Assembly (NCBI GenBank): GCA_013152825.1
Contig: JAADFP010000163.1
Span: forward strand, 1 to 16,514
Direction of reading: 5' to 3'
Length of the DNA stretch: 16,514 nt
From: Caldisericota bacterium
GTDB taxonomy: Bacteria > CAIJMQ01 > JAADFP01
Below are positions 1 through 6,747 of the stretch, one piece after another. The translations under genes and the position numbers were made by a program. The stretch's first letter is position 1. Each line of letters begins with the position of its first letter. The notes beneath the pieces were generated by a model, which was not told the origin of the DNA, ran no database searches, and saw nothing but the letters and a program-made list of their open reading frames with translations.

Positions 1-27
1 GCTTACTCTCTGGATAACCGCTTTCAT
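1..27 (-). CDS. dtd: D-aminoacyl-tRNA deacylase, first 9 codons only (leaves the window)
   Basis: Reading leftward from an ATG at 27-25, the nine visible codons give MKAVIQRVS. This is the very conserved N-terminus of D-aminoacyl-tRNA deacylase (DTD), usually M(K/R)AVIQRV(S/T)xASV. DTD hydrolyses D-amino acids, and mischarged glycine, from tRNA as a translation proofreading step in the cytoplasm. The rest of the gene lies outside the window, so the catalytic motifs cannot be checked. The call rests on nine residues only, but the match is position-perfect at a proper start codon. A coding-like remnant ends 15 bases upstream on the same strand. Confidence 0.7.
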
Positions 28-42
28 TTTCAAGTTATTATA

Positions 43-150
43 TTAATCTGCAAGTCCACATATTTCATCTACCAGTTTGGAGACAGCTTCTGTCTTTTCA
101 ATCTCTCCCACCACAAAATTTGGTATTAAAATACCCTGAATTCTAACATA
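43..150 (-). pseudogene. Coding-like C-terminal fragment upstream of dtd, unidentified
   Basis: On the minus strand an open stretch of 35 codons ends with TAA at 45-43. It reads like a real protein tail: ILIPNFVVGEIEKTEAV, then SKLVDEICGLAD. A TAA at 153-151 closes the frame on its left. No ATG, GTG or TTG occurs before the internal GTG pair (VVGEIEK). I do not recognise the family. It ends 15 bases before dtd, as an upstream operon member would, while its N-terminal side runs into the repeat-rich region at 180-660. It may be the surviving end of a gene cut off by repeat insertion or rearrangement, a frameshifted small gene, or chance. Confidence 0.3.
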
Positions 151-225
151 TTACACCAGAAGAGGAGACAATTGAAGCCCGGAAGTTGGTAAGACATTAG
201 ACTGTATAGTTAGCAGCGAGTAGAT

Positions 226-258
226 CCCGCCTGCCCCGACGTTCCGTCGGGAGGCGGG
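226..258. repeat. GC-rich bulged intergenic hairpin
   Basis: CCCGCCT (226-232) pairs with AGGCGGG (252-258), and CCCGACG (235-241) pairs with CGTCGGG (245-251) across a TTC loop. Only GC (233-234) is left as a bulge, so the stem has 14 bp. Such REP-like palindromes are usually dispersed between genes. Only one full copy is in this window, so its repeat status is inferred. Confidence 0.5.
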
Positions 259-292
259 CAGGAGTAGTGAGAGGGGAGAGGTGGAATGCTGG

Positions 293-312
293 ATTCCCAG
301 TTACGCGGGAAT
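293..312. repeat. ATTCCC/GGGAAT intergenic palindrome
   Basis: ATTCCC (293-298) and GGGAAT (307-312) form a 6-bp stem in a context of GGATTCCC then GGGAATGAC. The same design occurs at 13452-13471 (8-bp stem, GGATTCC then GGAATGACA) and in imperfect form at 12000-12020. These three belong to a widely dispersed palindrome class whose spurious translation reads like VIPAEAGIQ. Confidence 0.5.
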
Positions 313-395
313 GACGGGGAGGGCAGGAGGCGGGGGCAGTTTTCCCTATCTACTAACTACTGTCTACTATCTACTGAGATAGTAGCGAGGGAAGG

Positions 396-434
396 GGTAG
401 TGAGCAGTGAATGGGTAATCCTGGTTTCTTAGTA
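396..434 (+). repeat. 39-base direct repeat, copy 1 (with 11853-11891)
   Basis: The 39 bases starting GGTAGTGAGCAGTGAATGGG and ending in TTTCTTAGTA are identical to 11853-11891. Beyond this, both copies continue with similar CCTGGT words and then T-rich TTTAGGGTTT sections, so the homology is longer but degenerate. Both copies are intergenic and lie near envelope-related genes 11.4 kb apart. Confidence 0.75.
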
Positions 435-468
435 GCCTGGTAGTCCTGGTACCCTGGGAGAAAGTTTT

Positions 469-494
469 ACCCTGAACCCTACGTGGTTCAGGGT
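469..494. repeat. Perfect hairpin, 10-bp stem
   Basis: ACCCTGAACC (469-478) pairs with GGTTCAGGGT (485-494) across the 6-base loop CTACGT. It lies about 170 bases downstream of the minus-strand GT-C-like gene. Neither side carries a proper T-tract, so it is recorded as a hairpin and not called a terminator. Confidence 0.5.
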
Positions 495-664
495 TGGGGT
501 TTTAGCATTTAGATTTTGGGTTTATTTAGGGTTTCGTCCCGAAGCCCCCATGTTATATCGGAGTCCGGGATTCCTTCGGAAAGTTTTATGTTTAGAGTTT
601 CAAATGAAGTGGATACCCACCTGCTCCTCGACGGTCGAGGTATCTGCCTATCCTAACCTGCTTC

Positions 665-2098
665 TCAGGGAAAGAGTGTGAATATATCCAGGCTTCCTTT
701 CATAAGCAGTGCCTGAATGAATTGGAGCAAAGGAAATAAGAAAAGCTGTTTAGTAGGTATTTTATTTGCTCCTTTTGCCGCGGAGAGAAAGAGAAGCGGG
801 GAAAGAAATATCCATAATCTTCCTACTTCAGATAAGGAGATACCGGAGAAATTAAGAAAAACAAAAACACCCAAGAAAGCAAGTTTATTGGATGGAGATA
901 AGGAGGGAAGTCCCAGGAAGAAAAGGTAGGAAAGGGGTATGCCGACAAAGGTAAAGAATTCAAAAGGATTATAGAAAATCCAGAAAAAATATGACCTACC
1001 AGGAGCCGCTATCCCCAGGTAGGCAACTCTGCCTTTTTCTGTAAAGGCGGGAAGAAGGTGGAAAAGGTATTTGAAAAGGGAAAAACCTGTAAGAGCCTGG
1101 AAGAGAAAAATGGTAGCCAGGAAGCCGGAAAGGGAGTAGAGGTACAGGGAGGAATCTCTGTTTCTTTCAAATAGTAGAATAAAAGGAAGGATAAGGAGGA
1201 GAGAGAGGGAGAAAAGAGAGCCTATGGCTATGGATAGACCGGAGAGAAAGTACCCTGTCCTGTTTTTCTGGTTGAAGAAGTAGAGAGAAAGGATGACAAA
1301 TAGGGGGAGGAATTCTTCCAGGGTGGGAGAGAAGAGAAGAAGGGAAGGGATGAAGGGATAAAGCAGGGTAAGCGGTAATGCATTCTTTTCTTTTCTAAGC
1401 AGTAGAAAAAGGGGGATTATTCCCAGGGAGGAAAGGAAAGGCAGGAGTATTCCCATGAATATAAGCGCAGCTTTCTGGTAGTCTCTTAGATGCCACTTTT
1501 CCTTGTTCTCAAGAAATTGGAAGACTCCTCGGGCATCAAGTATGGAATGGGAAGAGAGGGTGAGAAAGCTCCGGGTGAGAAAAGGAGAATAGTAAAAAAG
1601 TTTGGTGGTTCCCCGGCAAAGCAAGGTCATCAGGGGAGGGTGCAGTTTTGGATGGTAATAGGTGACCTTATCGGGGTAATCAGAGAAGTATTCCCGGTTC
1701 ATTTTCATTACCTGTGATTCCGTGAAGTAGCCGCTTATCCAGGGATAAGAAAGGACTATTATGTTTCCTTCCAAGCCCAGGGGATTTAAATACTGGAAGG
1801 ATATTTTCACCAGGAAGGTGAAGATAAGAAGCAGGGCAAGAAGTATATAGAGTGATAGTTTGATTTGCCTTCGCGAAGGCTCTTTACCGCTCTGCTGGAT
1901 CTTCCATTTTCTGTAGAGTAAGAAGAGGGGATAGATGAGCAGGAAAATTCCCAGGGGAAAAAAGGCTCGCCACCAGAAATTTATCTCCTTGTAGTACTTC
2001 CAGATCCATTCCCCTCCTTTGCCCAGGGGTATTTTCCGCAGTGAGACAATAAGGGAAAATAGTAAAGTAAGAATATAGACGGGAATGTGTTTTTTCAC
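665..2098 (-). CDS. Multi-pass membrane protein, GT-C glycosyltransferase-like
   Basis: The 477-residue product is very hydrophobic, with roughly ten or more membrane spans. Examples are near residues 8-20, 43-62 and 80-98, followed by a long loop of about 110 residues with a YHPKLHPPL segment, then a further series of spans. Many aromatic/Leu spans with a large first extracytoplasmic loop and an HPPL-type motif resemble GT-C glycosyltransferases (PMT/ArnT-like), which move sugars from polyprenyl-phosphate donors at the outer face of the inner membrane. I see no clear acidic DxD-type catalytic pair in the loop, so the function is tentative. The start is GTG at 2098-2096, inside the xylB stop (GTGA, 4-base overlap), which implies translational coupling. 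It is the last gene of the long minus-strand operon. Confidence 0.6.
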   Translation of the reverse strand: MKKHIPVYILTLLFSLIVSLRKIPLGKGGEWIWKYYKEINFWWRAFFPLGIFLLIYPLFLLYRKWKIQQSGKEPSRRQIKLSLYILLALLLIFTFLVKISFQYLNPLGLEGNIIVLSYPWISGYFTESQVMKMNREYFSDYPDKVTYYHPKLHPPLMTLLCRGTTKLFYYSPFLTRSFLTLSSHSILDARGVFQFLENKEKWHLRDYQKAALIFMGILLPFLSSLGIIPLFLLLRKEKNALPLTLLYPFIPSLLLFSPTLEEFLPLFVILSLYFFNQKNRTGYFLSGLSIAIGSLFSLSLLLILPFILLFERNRDSSLYLYSLSGFLATIFLFQALTGFSLFKYLFHLLPAFTEKGRVAYLGIAAPGRSYFFWIFYNPFEFFTFVGIPLSYLFFLGLPSLSPSNKLAFLGVFVFLNFSGISLSEVGRLWIFLSPLLFLSAAKGANKIPTKQLFLFPLLQFIQALLMKGSLDIFTLFP

Positions 2099-3618
2099 AC
2101 TTCTACAATATTACTTATCTGGCGAAATTCTTTTTTAAGGGAGTGATAAAGCTCTCCAAAGAAAGGATAAATCTTCCGGTAGGCTTTCACATATTTTTCC
2201 ACCGGCTGGGTTTTATCTTTTATTTTTACTACTTTGGCCGCTTCTTTTTCATCTTCAAATATGCCACTTCCCACTCCTGCTATGAGTGCAGCTCCGTAGG
2301 AAGATCCCTCTTCTGCTTTTAAAGTATAAATAGGCAATTCAAACACGGAGGATATTATCTCTTTCCAGAATACTGACCGTGCTCCTCCCCCTACGATTCT
2401 TACTTCCTCAATTTTTACCCCCATTTCTTTCATAAGTTTTAGAGAGTCGTTCAATCCAAATGCTATTCCTTCCAGTACGCTCCTTATCAGGTGGGCTTTA
2501 GTGGTTTTGAGGGAAATCCCAAAGAATACTCCCCTGGCATAGGGATCCTGGTGAGGGGTGCGTTCCCCGGCGAGGTAGGGGAGGAATATAACTCCTTCGC
2601 TTCCTGCGGGTACTTCTTTTGCTTGTCGGGTAAGGACCTGGTAGGGATCGATTCCTTCTTTTTTGCCTATTTCTTTTTCTTCCCCGCCGAGTGTATCTCT
2701 CAACCAGCGGAAACTTCCTCCGGCTGAAAGCATTACTCCCATGAGGTGCCATTTCCCTCTTACTGCATGGCAGAATGAATGGAGTCGCCCTTTCTCTTCG
2801 CGTTTCATGCTGTCTGTGGAGGCAAATATCACTCCAGAAGTTCCCAGGGTTACCGATATTATCCCTTCTTCTATTATTCCACAGCCGAATGCGCTGGCGG
2901 CCTGGTCTCCGGCTCCTGCTACCACGGGGGTCCCTTGCTTTATTCCCGTAATCATAGCTACTTCTCTGCTGATTCTCCCGGTTACTTCTACTGATTCCTT
3001 CACTTCAGGTAGCCACTCGCTTTTTAGCTGTAGCCCTTTGATTATCTCCTGGCTCCAATTCCTTTTTCCTACTTCAAAGAGACTTGTCCCGGAGGCGTCT
3101 GAGACATCGGAGAAGAAATCCCCGGTGAGGATAAATCTCAGGTAATCTTTTGGAAGAAGAATCCGGGAGATTTTCTTAAAATTTTCCGGTTCGTTTTTCT
3201 TTACCCAGAGAATTTTGGGAGCGGTAAATCCGGTAAGGGCAGGATTGCCGGTAATGGAGAGGAATTTTTCGTAGCCAAAAATTTCATGGATTTCTTCACT
3301 TTCTCTATCGGTTCGCTGGTCACACCAGAGAATTGCCGGTCTTATCACTTCTCCTTTACCATCCAGCAAAACAGCCCCGTGCATCTGACCGGTAAGCCCT
3401 ATGGCAGCAATTTCTTTCTCTTTGTTTCTTTCCCGTATTTCCCTGAGGGCTATCAGGGTGTTTTCTTTCCAGTCAGCGGGGTTTTGTTCAGCCCAGCCTG
3501 GCCGGGGAGTGAGAAGAGGATACTCCCGGGTAAGCGAGTCTACCAGGCAGCCATTTTTATCTACCAAAAGTACCTTGACTCCTGTGGTTCCCAGGTCTAT
3601 TCCTAATAAATAAGACAT
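2095..3618 (-). CDS. xylB: Xylulokinase (FGGY carbohydrate kinase)
   Basis: The 507-residue product matches XylB length and layout. The N-terminal ATPase-fold phosphate loop is DLGTTGVK (8-15), followed by GWAEQNP (41-47), TGQMHG (76-81) and WCDQRT (98-103). The second domain has GAGDQAASAFG (235-245), whose Asp238 is the expected catalytic base, and GTSGV (259-263); a GGGARS motif comes later. The enzyme phosphorylates D-xylulose to xylulose-5-P with ATP in the cytoplasm. The motifs establish an FGGY kinase of the XylB type, but the exact ketose is not proven. The gene starts 27 bases after kdsC and overlaps the next gene by 4 bases. Its place in a KDO operon suggests that it may supply pentose phosphate for arabinose-5-P synthesis. 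No xylose isomerase or sugar transporter is nearby. Confidence 0.9.
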   Translation of the reverse strand: MSYLLGIDLGTTGVKVLLVDKNGCLVDSLTREYPLLTPRPGWAEQNPADWKENTLIALREIRERNKEKEIAAIGLTGQMHGAVLLDGKGEVIRPAILWCDQRTDRESEEIHEIFGYEKFLSITGNPALTGFTAPKILWVKKNEPENFKKISRILLPKDYLRFILTGDFFSDVSDASGTSLFEVGKRNWSQEIIKGLQLKSEWLPEVKESVEVTGRISREVAMITGIKQGTPVVAGAGDQAASAFGCGIIEEGIISVTLGTSGVIFASTDSMKREEKGRLHSFCHAVRGKWHLMGVMLSAGGSFRWLRDTLGGEEKEIGKKEGIDPYQVLTRQAKEVPAGSEGVIFLPYLAGERTPHQDPYARGVFFGISLKTTKAHLIRSVLEGIAFGLNDSLKLMKEMGVKIEEVRIVGGGARSVFWKEIISSVFELPIYTLKAEEGSSYGAALIAGVGSGIFEDEKEAAKVVKIKDKTQPVEKYVKAYRKIYPFFGELYHSLKKEFRQISNIVEV

Positions 3619-3645
3619 TTTGCCCCGCTCCCTCTCAAAAATTTA

Positions 3646-4146
3646 TTAGTACTCCCACAATCCTTTGGCTTTCAGGATTAGTTCAATTACCTCTCTTACT
3701 GCTCCTTCTCCCCCTTTGTTTTTTGTAATGAAATCGGCCTTTTCTTTCACTTCCTCCCGTGCATTAGCCACGGCAAATTTTACCCCCACGCTTCTAAAAA
3801 CGGGCAGGTCATTGATATCATCGCCGATGTAGGCAATTTCTTCCAGGCAAACCTGTTCACTGCCGGCGATTTCCTGTACTGCCTGTATTTTGTTTTCCCT
3901 GCCTAAGTAAAGATAGGAGATCTTGAGGTATTCTCCCCGGGTAAGGAGAGAAATAGACTGACGGCTGGATACCCAGCCGATTTTCAGTCCCTTTTTCTGG
4001 GCAATGACTATACCCATGCCGTCCTGTACATGGAATGAGGTGAATTCTTCTTTCCCCAGGTAACTTATCTTCCCATCTGTGAGTACTCCATCCACATCCA
4101 TAAGCAGGAGTTTTATCCGGGATAATCTTTCCTTCATTTCATCCAT
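3646..4146 (-). CDS. kdsC: 3-deoxy-D-manno-octulosonate-8-phosphate phosphatase
   Basis: KdsC hydrolyses KDO-8-phosphate to KDO and phosphate, the third step of KDO synthesis. The 166-residue product is a short, capless HAD phosphatase of the usual KdsC size. HAD motif I is DVDGVLTDG (17-25), with nucleophile Asp17 and acid/base Asp19. Motif II is in WVSSRQS (58-64), Lys86 suits motif III, and motif IV is GDDINDLP (108-115). The tail NKGGEGAVREV (143-153) carries the GGxGAVRE signature typical of KdsC tetramers. The ATG at 4146 overlaps the end of the YgiT-type gene by 8 bases (ATGGATGA), and an AAGG sequence lies about 9 bases upstream. In many diderms kdsC directly follows kdsD; here a toxin-antitoxin pair separates them. 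Confidence 0.93.
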   Translation of the reverse strand: MDEMKERLSRIKLLLMDVDGVLTDGKISYLGKEEFTSFHVQDGMGIVIAQKKGLKIGWVSSRQSISLLTRGEYLKISYLYLGRENKIQAVQEIAGSEQVCLEEIAYIGDDINDLPVFRSVGVKFAVANAREEVKEKADFITKNKGGEGAVREVIELILKAKGLWEY

Positions 4147-4369
4147 ACATTAGAACCTTTCCTATCTCTTTTAAATGGCCTTCCCCTTTTCTAAGATTTT
4201 CTTCGATTTTTTCTAAAAATCGCATGGTTTTTCTATCATAGTACCGTTCACCACAGTTTTTGCATACCAGTAATTTAACAGGAATTAACACCACATCATT
4301 ATCTAGAAGAATTTCTTCTTTTACCTCTTCCACCTCAATTCTTGGACTATGACAGATTACACAATTCAT
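4139..4369 (-). CDS. YgiT-type zinc finger protein (probable antitoxin)
   Basis: The 76-residue protein has two CxxC knuckles, C3-V-I-C6 and C36-K-N-C39, spaced as in the N-terminal zinc-binding domain of YgiT/MqsA antitoxins. A short helical C-terminal segment follows. In this family the small zinc protein is usually encoded beside a DUF4258 or MqsR-like partner, as it is here. It probably neutralises that partner and may also act in autoregulation, although no DNA-binding HTH domain (present in full-length MqsA) is visible. The gene begins inside the DUF4258 stop (ATGA, 4-base overlap) and has its own strong Shine-Dalgarno AAGGAG six bases before the ATG, so it can be translated well. Its end overlaps kdsC by 8 bases. 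Confidence 0.75.
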   Translation of the reverse strand: MNCVICHSPRIEVEEVKEEILLDNDVVLIPVKLLVCKNCGERYYDRKTMRFLEKIEENLRKGEGHLKEIGKVLMYG

Positions 4370-4704
4370 TTTTTTCTCCTTCTCTTATATTCTTCCCATA
4401 AATCGGGGTCTGGATGATAAACAGTAACTATAATTGCTAATTTATCATTCTCATTGTAGGCACATACTACATGTAAAGGACGACCGGTGGAAGTTTTGCC
4501 CAAAATAAGGAAGCTTGGATATGGTTTATCGTTCCAATATTTCTCTATAATGTCCCCCTTTTCGATAGCTTCATACACCTCATTATCTGTTATTCTACCA
4601 AATTTTTCTCTTATCATCTCCTCTCGTGCATGCTGGGTGTATAACACAGAATTTTTTCTAAAGCTTCTTATAATTTTGTTTAGAATTTTTGTTGATTCAT
4701 CCAT
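4366..4704 (-). CDS. DUF4258 domain protein (probable toxin, MqsR-like)
   Basis: The 112-residue product matches DUF4258. It has an N-terminal helix, the motif YTQHAREEM (22-30), a central helix EVYEAIEKG (42-50), then the strands PSFLILG (63-69), GRPLHVVCAY (74-83) and AIIVTVYHPDP (90-100). DUF4258 proteins are thought to be RelE/MqsR-fold toxins paired with YgiT-type antitoxins; ribonuclease activity here is inference. I prefer the ATG at 4704 (MDESTKIL), which overlaps the kdsD stop by 8 bases. A TTG at 4713 in the same frame has a GAGGGG sequence about 9 bases upstream and would add three residues, so it remains possible. The gene lies inside the KDO operon, where it has no metabolic role. 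Confidence 0.75.
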   Translation of the reverse strand: MDESTKILNKIIRSFRKNSVLYTQHAREEMIREKFGRITDNEVYEAIEKGDIIEKYWNDKPYPSFLILGKTSTGRPLHVVCAYNENDKLAIIVTVYHPDPDLWEEYKRRRKK

Positions 4705-5686
4705 GCAGTTCAAATCTGAATTCCCCTCTTCCCAGCAGGTCGTGAAGATGGACCACTCCTTCCACTTCTCCCTGTTGGTTTTTGATTATCAGGGAAGTTA
4801 CCCCGTTTTTCTCCATGATTTCCAGGGCTTCGTGGGCGTGTTTCTCTTTATTAATAGTCAAGGGGTTTCTGGTCATTATTTCTTCCACCCGGGTAGATTG
4901 GAAGTCTATTTCTTTTTCCAGGGCTCTTCTCAAATCACCGTCGGTTATAATGCCCAGTAATCTGCCCCCTTTTTATCCAGGACAGTGGTAAATCCAAGAG
5001 TCTTGCTACTTATTTCTTTTAGAGCTTTTTTCACCGTGGTGCCTACTTCCACTCTGGGAATACCTTCTCCTGTGCGCATAACTTTTTCCACTTTAAGCAT
5101 CAATCTTTTTCCCAGTGAGCCTCCGGGATGAATGCGGGCAAAATCTTTCTTTCCAAAACCTTTCTGTTTGAGTAAAGCAATGGCCAGGGCATCACCCATG
5201 GCCAGGGTAACCGTGGTGGAGGAAGTAGGAGCCAGTCCCAGGGGACAGGCTTCTTTCTTTACTCCAATATCTATGGAGACATCTGCATTCCTGCCCAGGG
5301 TTGAGCGTGGATTACCGGTGAAAGCAATGATAGCATTTCCCTGTCTTTTAAAGAAGGGAAGAAGTCTTACTATTTCTTCTGTTTCCCCGGAGTGGGAAAT
5401 GGCCAGGAGTATATCTTTCTGGAGAAACCATCCCCAGGTCGCCGTGTACTGCCTCCCCCGGATGCAGGAACAGAGAAGGTGTGCCCGTAGAAGAGAGCGT
5501 GGCAGAAATTTTTTTTCCGATAATTCCGGATTTACCCACTCCCGTTACTACTACCCTCCCCGAGGAGGAAAGTATTATTTCCACCGCTTTGTAAAATGCT
5601 TCTCCCAGTTTATCTGCACATTCTTTTATGGCCTGTGCCTCTTCCTGCAGTACTTCCTTAGCCCAGTTTATGTAATCCTTTTCCAT
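4697..5686 (-). CDS. kdsD: Arabinose-5-phosphate isomerase, reading frame broken twice
   Basis: KdsD converts D-ribulose-5-P to D-arabinose-5-P, the first committed KDO step. Three consecutive reading-frame pieces together give a full-length enzyme of about 329 residues, close to E. coli KdsD. The N-terminal SIS domain has VVVTGVGKSGIIGKK and HPGEAVHGDLGMV. The SIS C-terminal half has ISHSGETEEI, KEACPLGLAPTSSTT and HPGGSLGKRL. Two CBS domains follow (GIITDGDLRRA, then VEEIMTRNPL to LHDLLGRG). The first break is one extra A in the AAA at 5418-5416; without it the text reads SPEDILLAIS. The second is one missing base in the A5G5 run at 4974-4965. Both are single-base homopolymer changes of opposite sign, so sequencing error is plausible; recent decay is the alternative. 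The start has SD AAAGGT and overlaps the TSUP gene by 29 bases. Confidence 0.85.
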
Positions 5687-6623
5687 ATTTACCTTTTATC
5701 AAATAATAAATTACTACAATTGACATGCCTCCTGCAACTCCCATGATAAGAGAGAAAGAAGCCCAGAAAACCTGCAGCATTTTCAGGAGAATCGCCAGAC
5801 AGGTTGCTCCCACACCCAGGGAAAAGAGGAATCGTATGTTTGCACCCGTGGTATATTTTGTGGCCAGTGCTCCCAGGCGTGCTCCTATAACCCCTCCGAA
5901 TAACAGCAGGAGTCCGTAGATAAGGTCTACATTTCCCTGGTAGGCATGGGAAAAAGTTCCGTATGCTCCTGCCAGGACAATGTTGAAGAGAGAAGTGCCC
6001 ACTGCTGTCTTGGTAGGAAGTCCCAGGAAATAGATCATCAACGGAAGATAAAGTATGCCTCCTCCAATACCCAGGAGTCCAGAAAAGAATCCTCCCAGTA
6101 TGCCTGTGATGAGTATGCTCCATAAGGAATATTCCTCGCCGGAAAATTTCAGGATTGGAGGCATGCGTAAAAGAAAGCACCTGTCTTTCAGGGAGAAAGT
6201 CTTTTCTTCTTTTCTTTTTTTAGCCTTGTATGATTCTTTAAAGGTAAGCAAAAAGATGAGGAAGAGAAAAAAGATGTAAAAATAGCCCAGGAATAAATCT
6301 ACGTTCCCTTTCCTGGTAAGAAAATCTACTGTTCGTACCCCAAGTTCCACAGAGGGAAGCATTCCGATAAGTATCAAGAAGCCCACGGGAAAGTTTACAT
6401 TGCCCATTTCCTTGTGTTTCAGGGAAGAGATTATTCCCTGTGCGTATATAAAGGAAAGAGATGTCCCGATGGCCAGATTCATGGGTAATCCCAGGATGAA
6501 AAGAGCAGGGGTGATTACCCAGCCTCCGCCCACTCCCCAGAATCCCGAGGTAGCTCCGGCGGTGAATCCCAGCAAGGGGAGAATCCAGCCGGTGACTTCT
6601 ACTCCACTGAAAGGTGAATACAT
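5658..6623 (-). CDS. TSUP (TauE/SafE) family membrane permease
   Basis: The 321-residue protein has about eight membrane spans in two homologous halves. Each half begins with a glycine-rich TSUP motif: SGFWGVGGGWVITPAL (26-41) and SGLLGIGGGILYLPLM (181-196), followed by AIGTSLSF and AVGTSLFN. A basic cytoplasmic loop (KAKKRKEEKTF, about 133-143) separates the halves. TSUP proteins transport sulfite, sulfonates or other small organosulfur and carboxylate anions across the inner membrane; the substrate cannot be read from the sequence. The ATG at 6623 follows one base after the stop of the small membrane ORF, with no strong SD. The 3' end overlaps kdsD by 29 bases. Its link to KDO synthesis is unclear and may only be positional. 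Confidence 0.85.
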   Translation of the reverse strand: MYSPFSGVEVTGWILPLLGFTAGATSGFWGVGGGWVITPALFILGLPMNLAIGTSLSFIYAQGIISSLKHKEMGNVNFPVGFLILIGMLPSVELGVRTVDFLTRKGNVDLFLGYFYIFFLFLIFLLTFKESYKAKKRKEEKTFSLKDRCFLLRMPPILKFSGEEYSLWSILITGILGGFFSGLLGIGGGILYLPLMIYFLGLPTKTAVGTSLFNIVLAGAYGTFSHAYQGNVDLIYGLLLLFGGVIGARLGALATKYTTGANIRFLFSLGVGATCLAILLKMLQVFWASFSLIMGVAGGMSIVVIYYLIKGKYGKGLHKLG

Positions 6624-6624
6624 T

Positions 6625-6747
6625 TTATTTTTTTTCGAATAACCTGCAAAAGAAATAAAATAACAGGGAAAAAGAACCCATAATAAAAACCGTAAAAAAA
6701 GCGTACACGAAGGGCTGGTTGTTGAGGTAAGTTATGAATTTGTGCAA
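6625..6747 (-). CDS. Small single-span membrane protein (40 aa), TTG start
   Basis: The gap between kdsA and the TSUP gene is filled by an open frame of 40 codons. It starts with TTG at 6747-6745 inside the last codons of kdsA and ends with TAA at 6627-6625, one base before the TSUP ATG. A GAGGT Shine-Dalgarno lies six bases before the TTG. The product is [10 protein letters not shown], then [24 protein letters not shown] and RLFEKK: a short polar start, one hydrophobic span (about 13-34) and a basic end. Hydrophobic aromatic residues followed by positive charges fit a small inner-membrane protein. No family is recognised. The tight packing and good SD favour a real gene, while its small size and non-ATG start keep this tentative. 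Confidence 0.45.
   Translation of the reverse strand: MHKFITYLNNQPFVYAFFTVFIMGSFSLLFYFFCRLFEKK

Larger units (their letters stand above)
151..664. other. Gene-free, repeat-rich intergenic region
   Basis: No convincing gene is seen. The stretch holds a bulged GC-rich hairpin (226-258), an ATTCCC/GGGAAT palindrome (293-312), a block of AGTAG/GAGTAG words (353-412), a 39-base sequence repeated exactly at 11853-11891 (396-434), a 10-bp-stem hairpin (469-494), a T-rich section with TTTAGGGTTT-like words (495-545), and a small perfect hairpin (626-640). None has a clear U-tract for either strand, so no intrinsic terminator can be assigned to the gene ending at 665. Confidence 0.6.

Noticed and set aside
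126..203. Plus-strand peptide reading ITPEEETIEARKLVRH
   Set aside because: It looks coding-like but has only about 16 codons, follows a stop, lacks a start codon and SD, and lies partly opposite the minus-strand remnant.
353..434. CRISPR array in the AGTAG/CCTGGT repeat region
   Set aside because: Repeat units are short, degenerate and unevenly spaced, there are no unique spacers of constant length, and no cas genes are present.
469..494. Terminator for the gene ending at 665
   Set aside because: The stem is perfect, but there is no T-tract on either strand and it lies about 170 bases from the stop codon.
717..1717. Plus-strand frames opposite the membrane protein at 665-2098
   Set aside because: Their Arg/Lys/Gly-rich composition is what the antisense of a Leu/Phe-rich membrane gene gives; no RBS or family is seen.
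2498..3613. Several plus- and minus-strand open frames inside xylB
   Set aside because: They are shadows of a clearly conserved kinase frame, with no recognisable domains or RBS.
4487..4960. 157-codon plus-strand frame across the DUF4258 gene and the kdsD end
   Set aside because: It is antisense to two identified proteins and has no recognisable motif.
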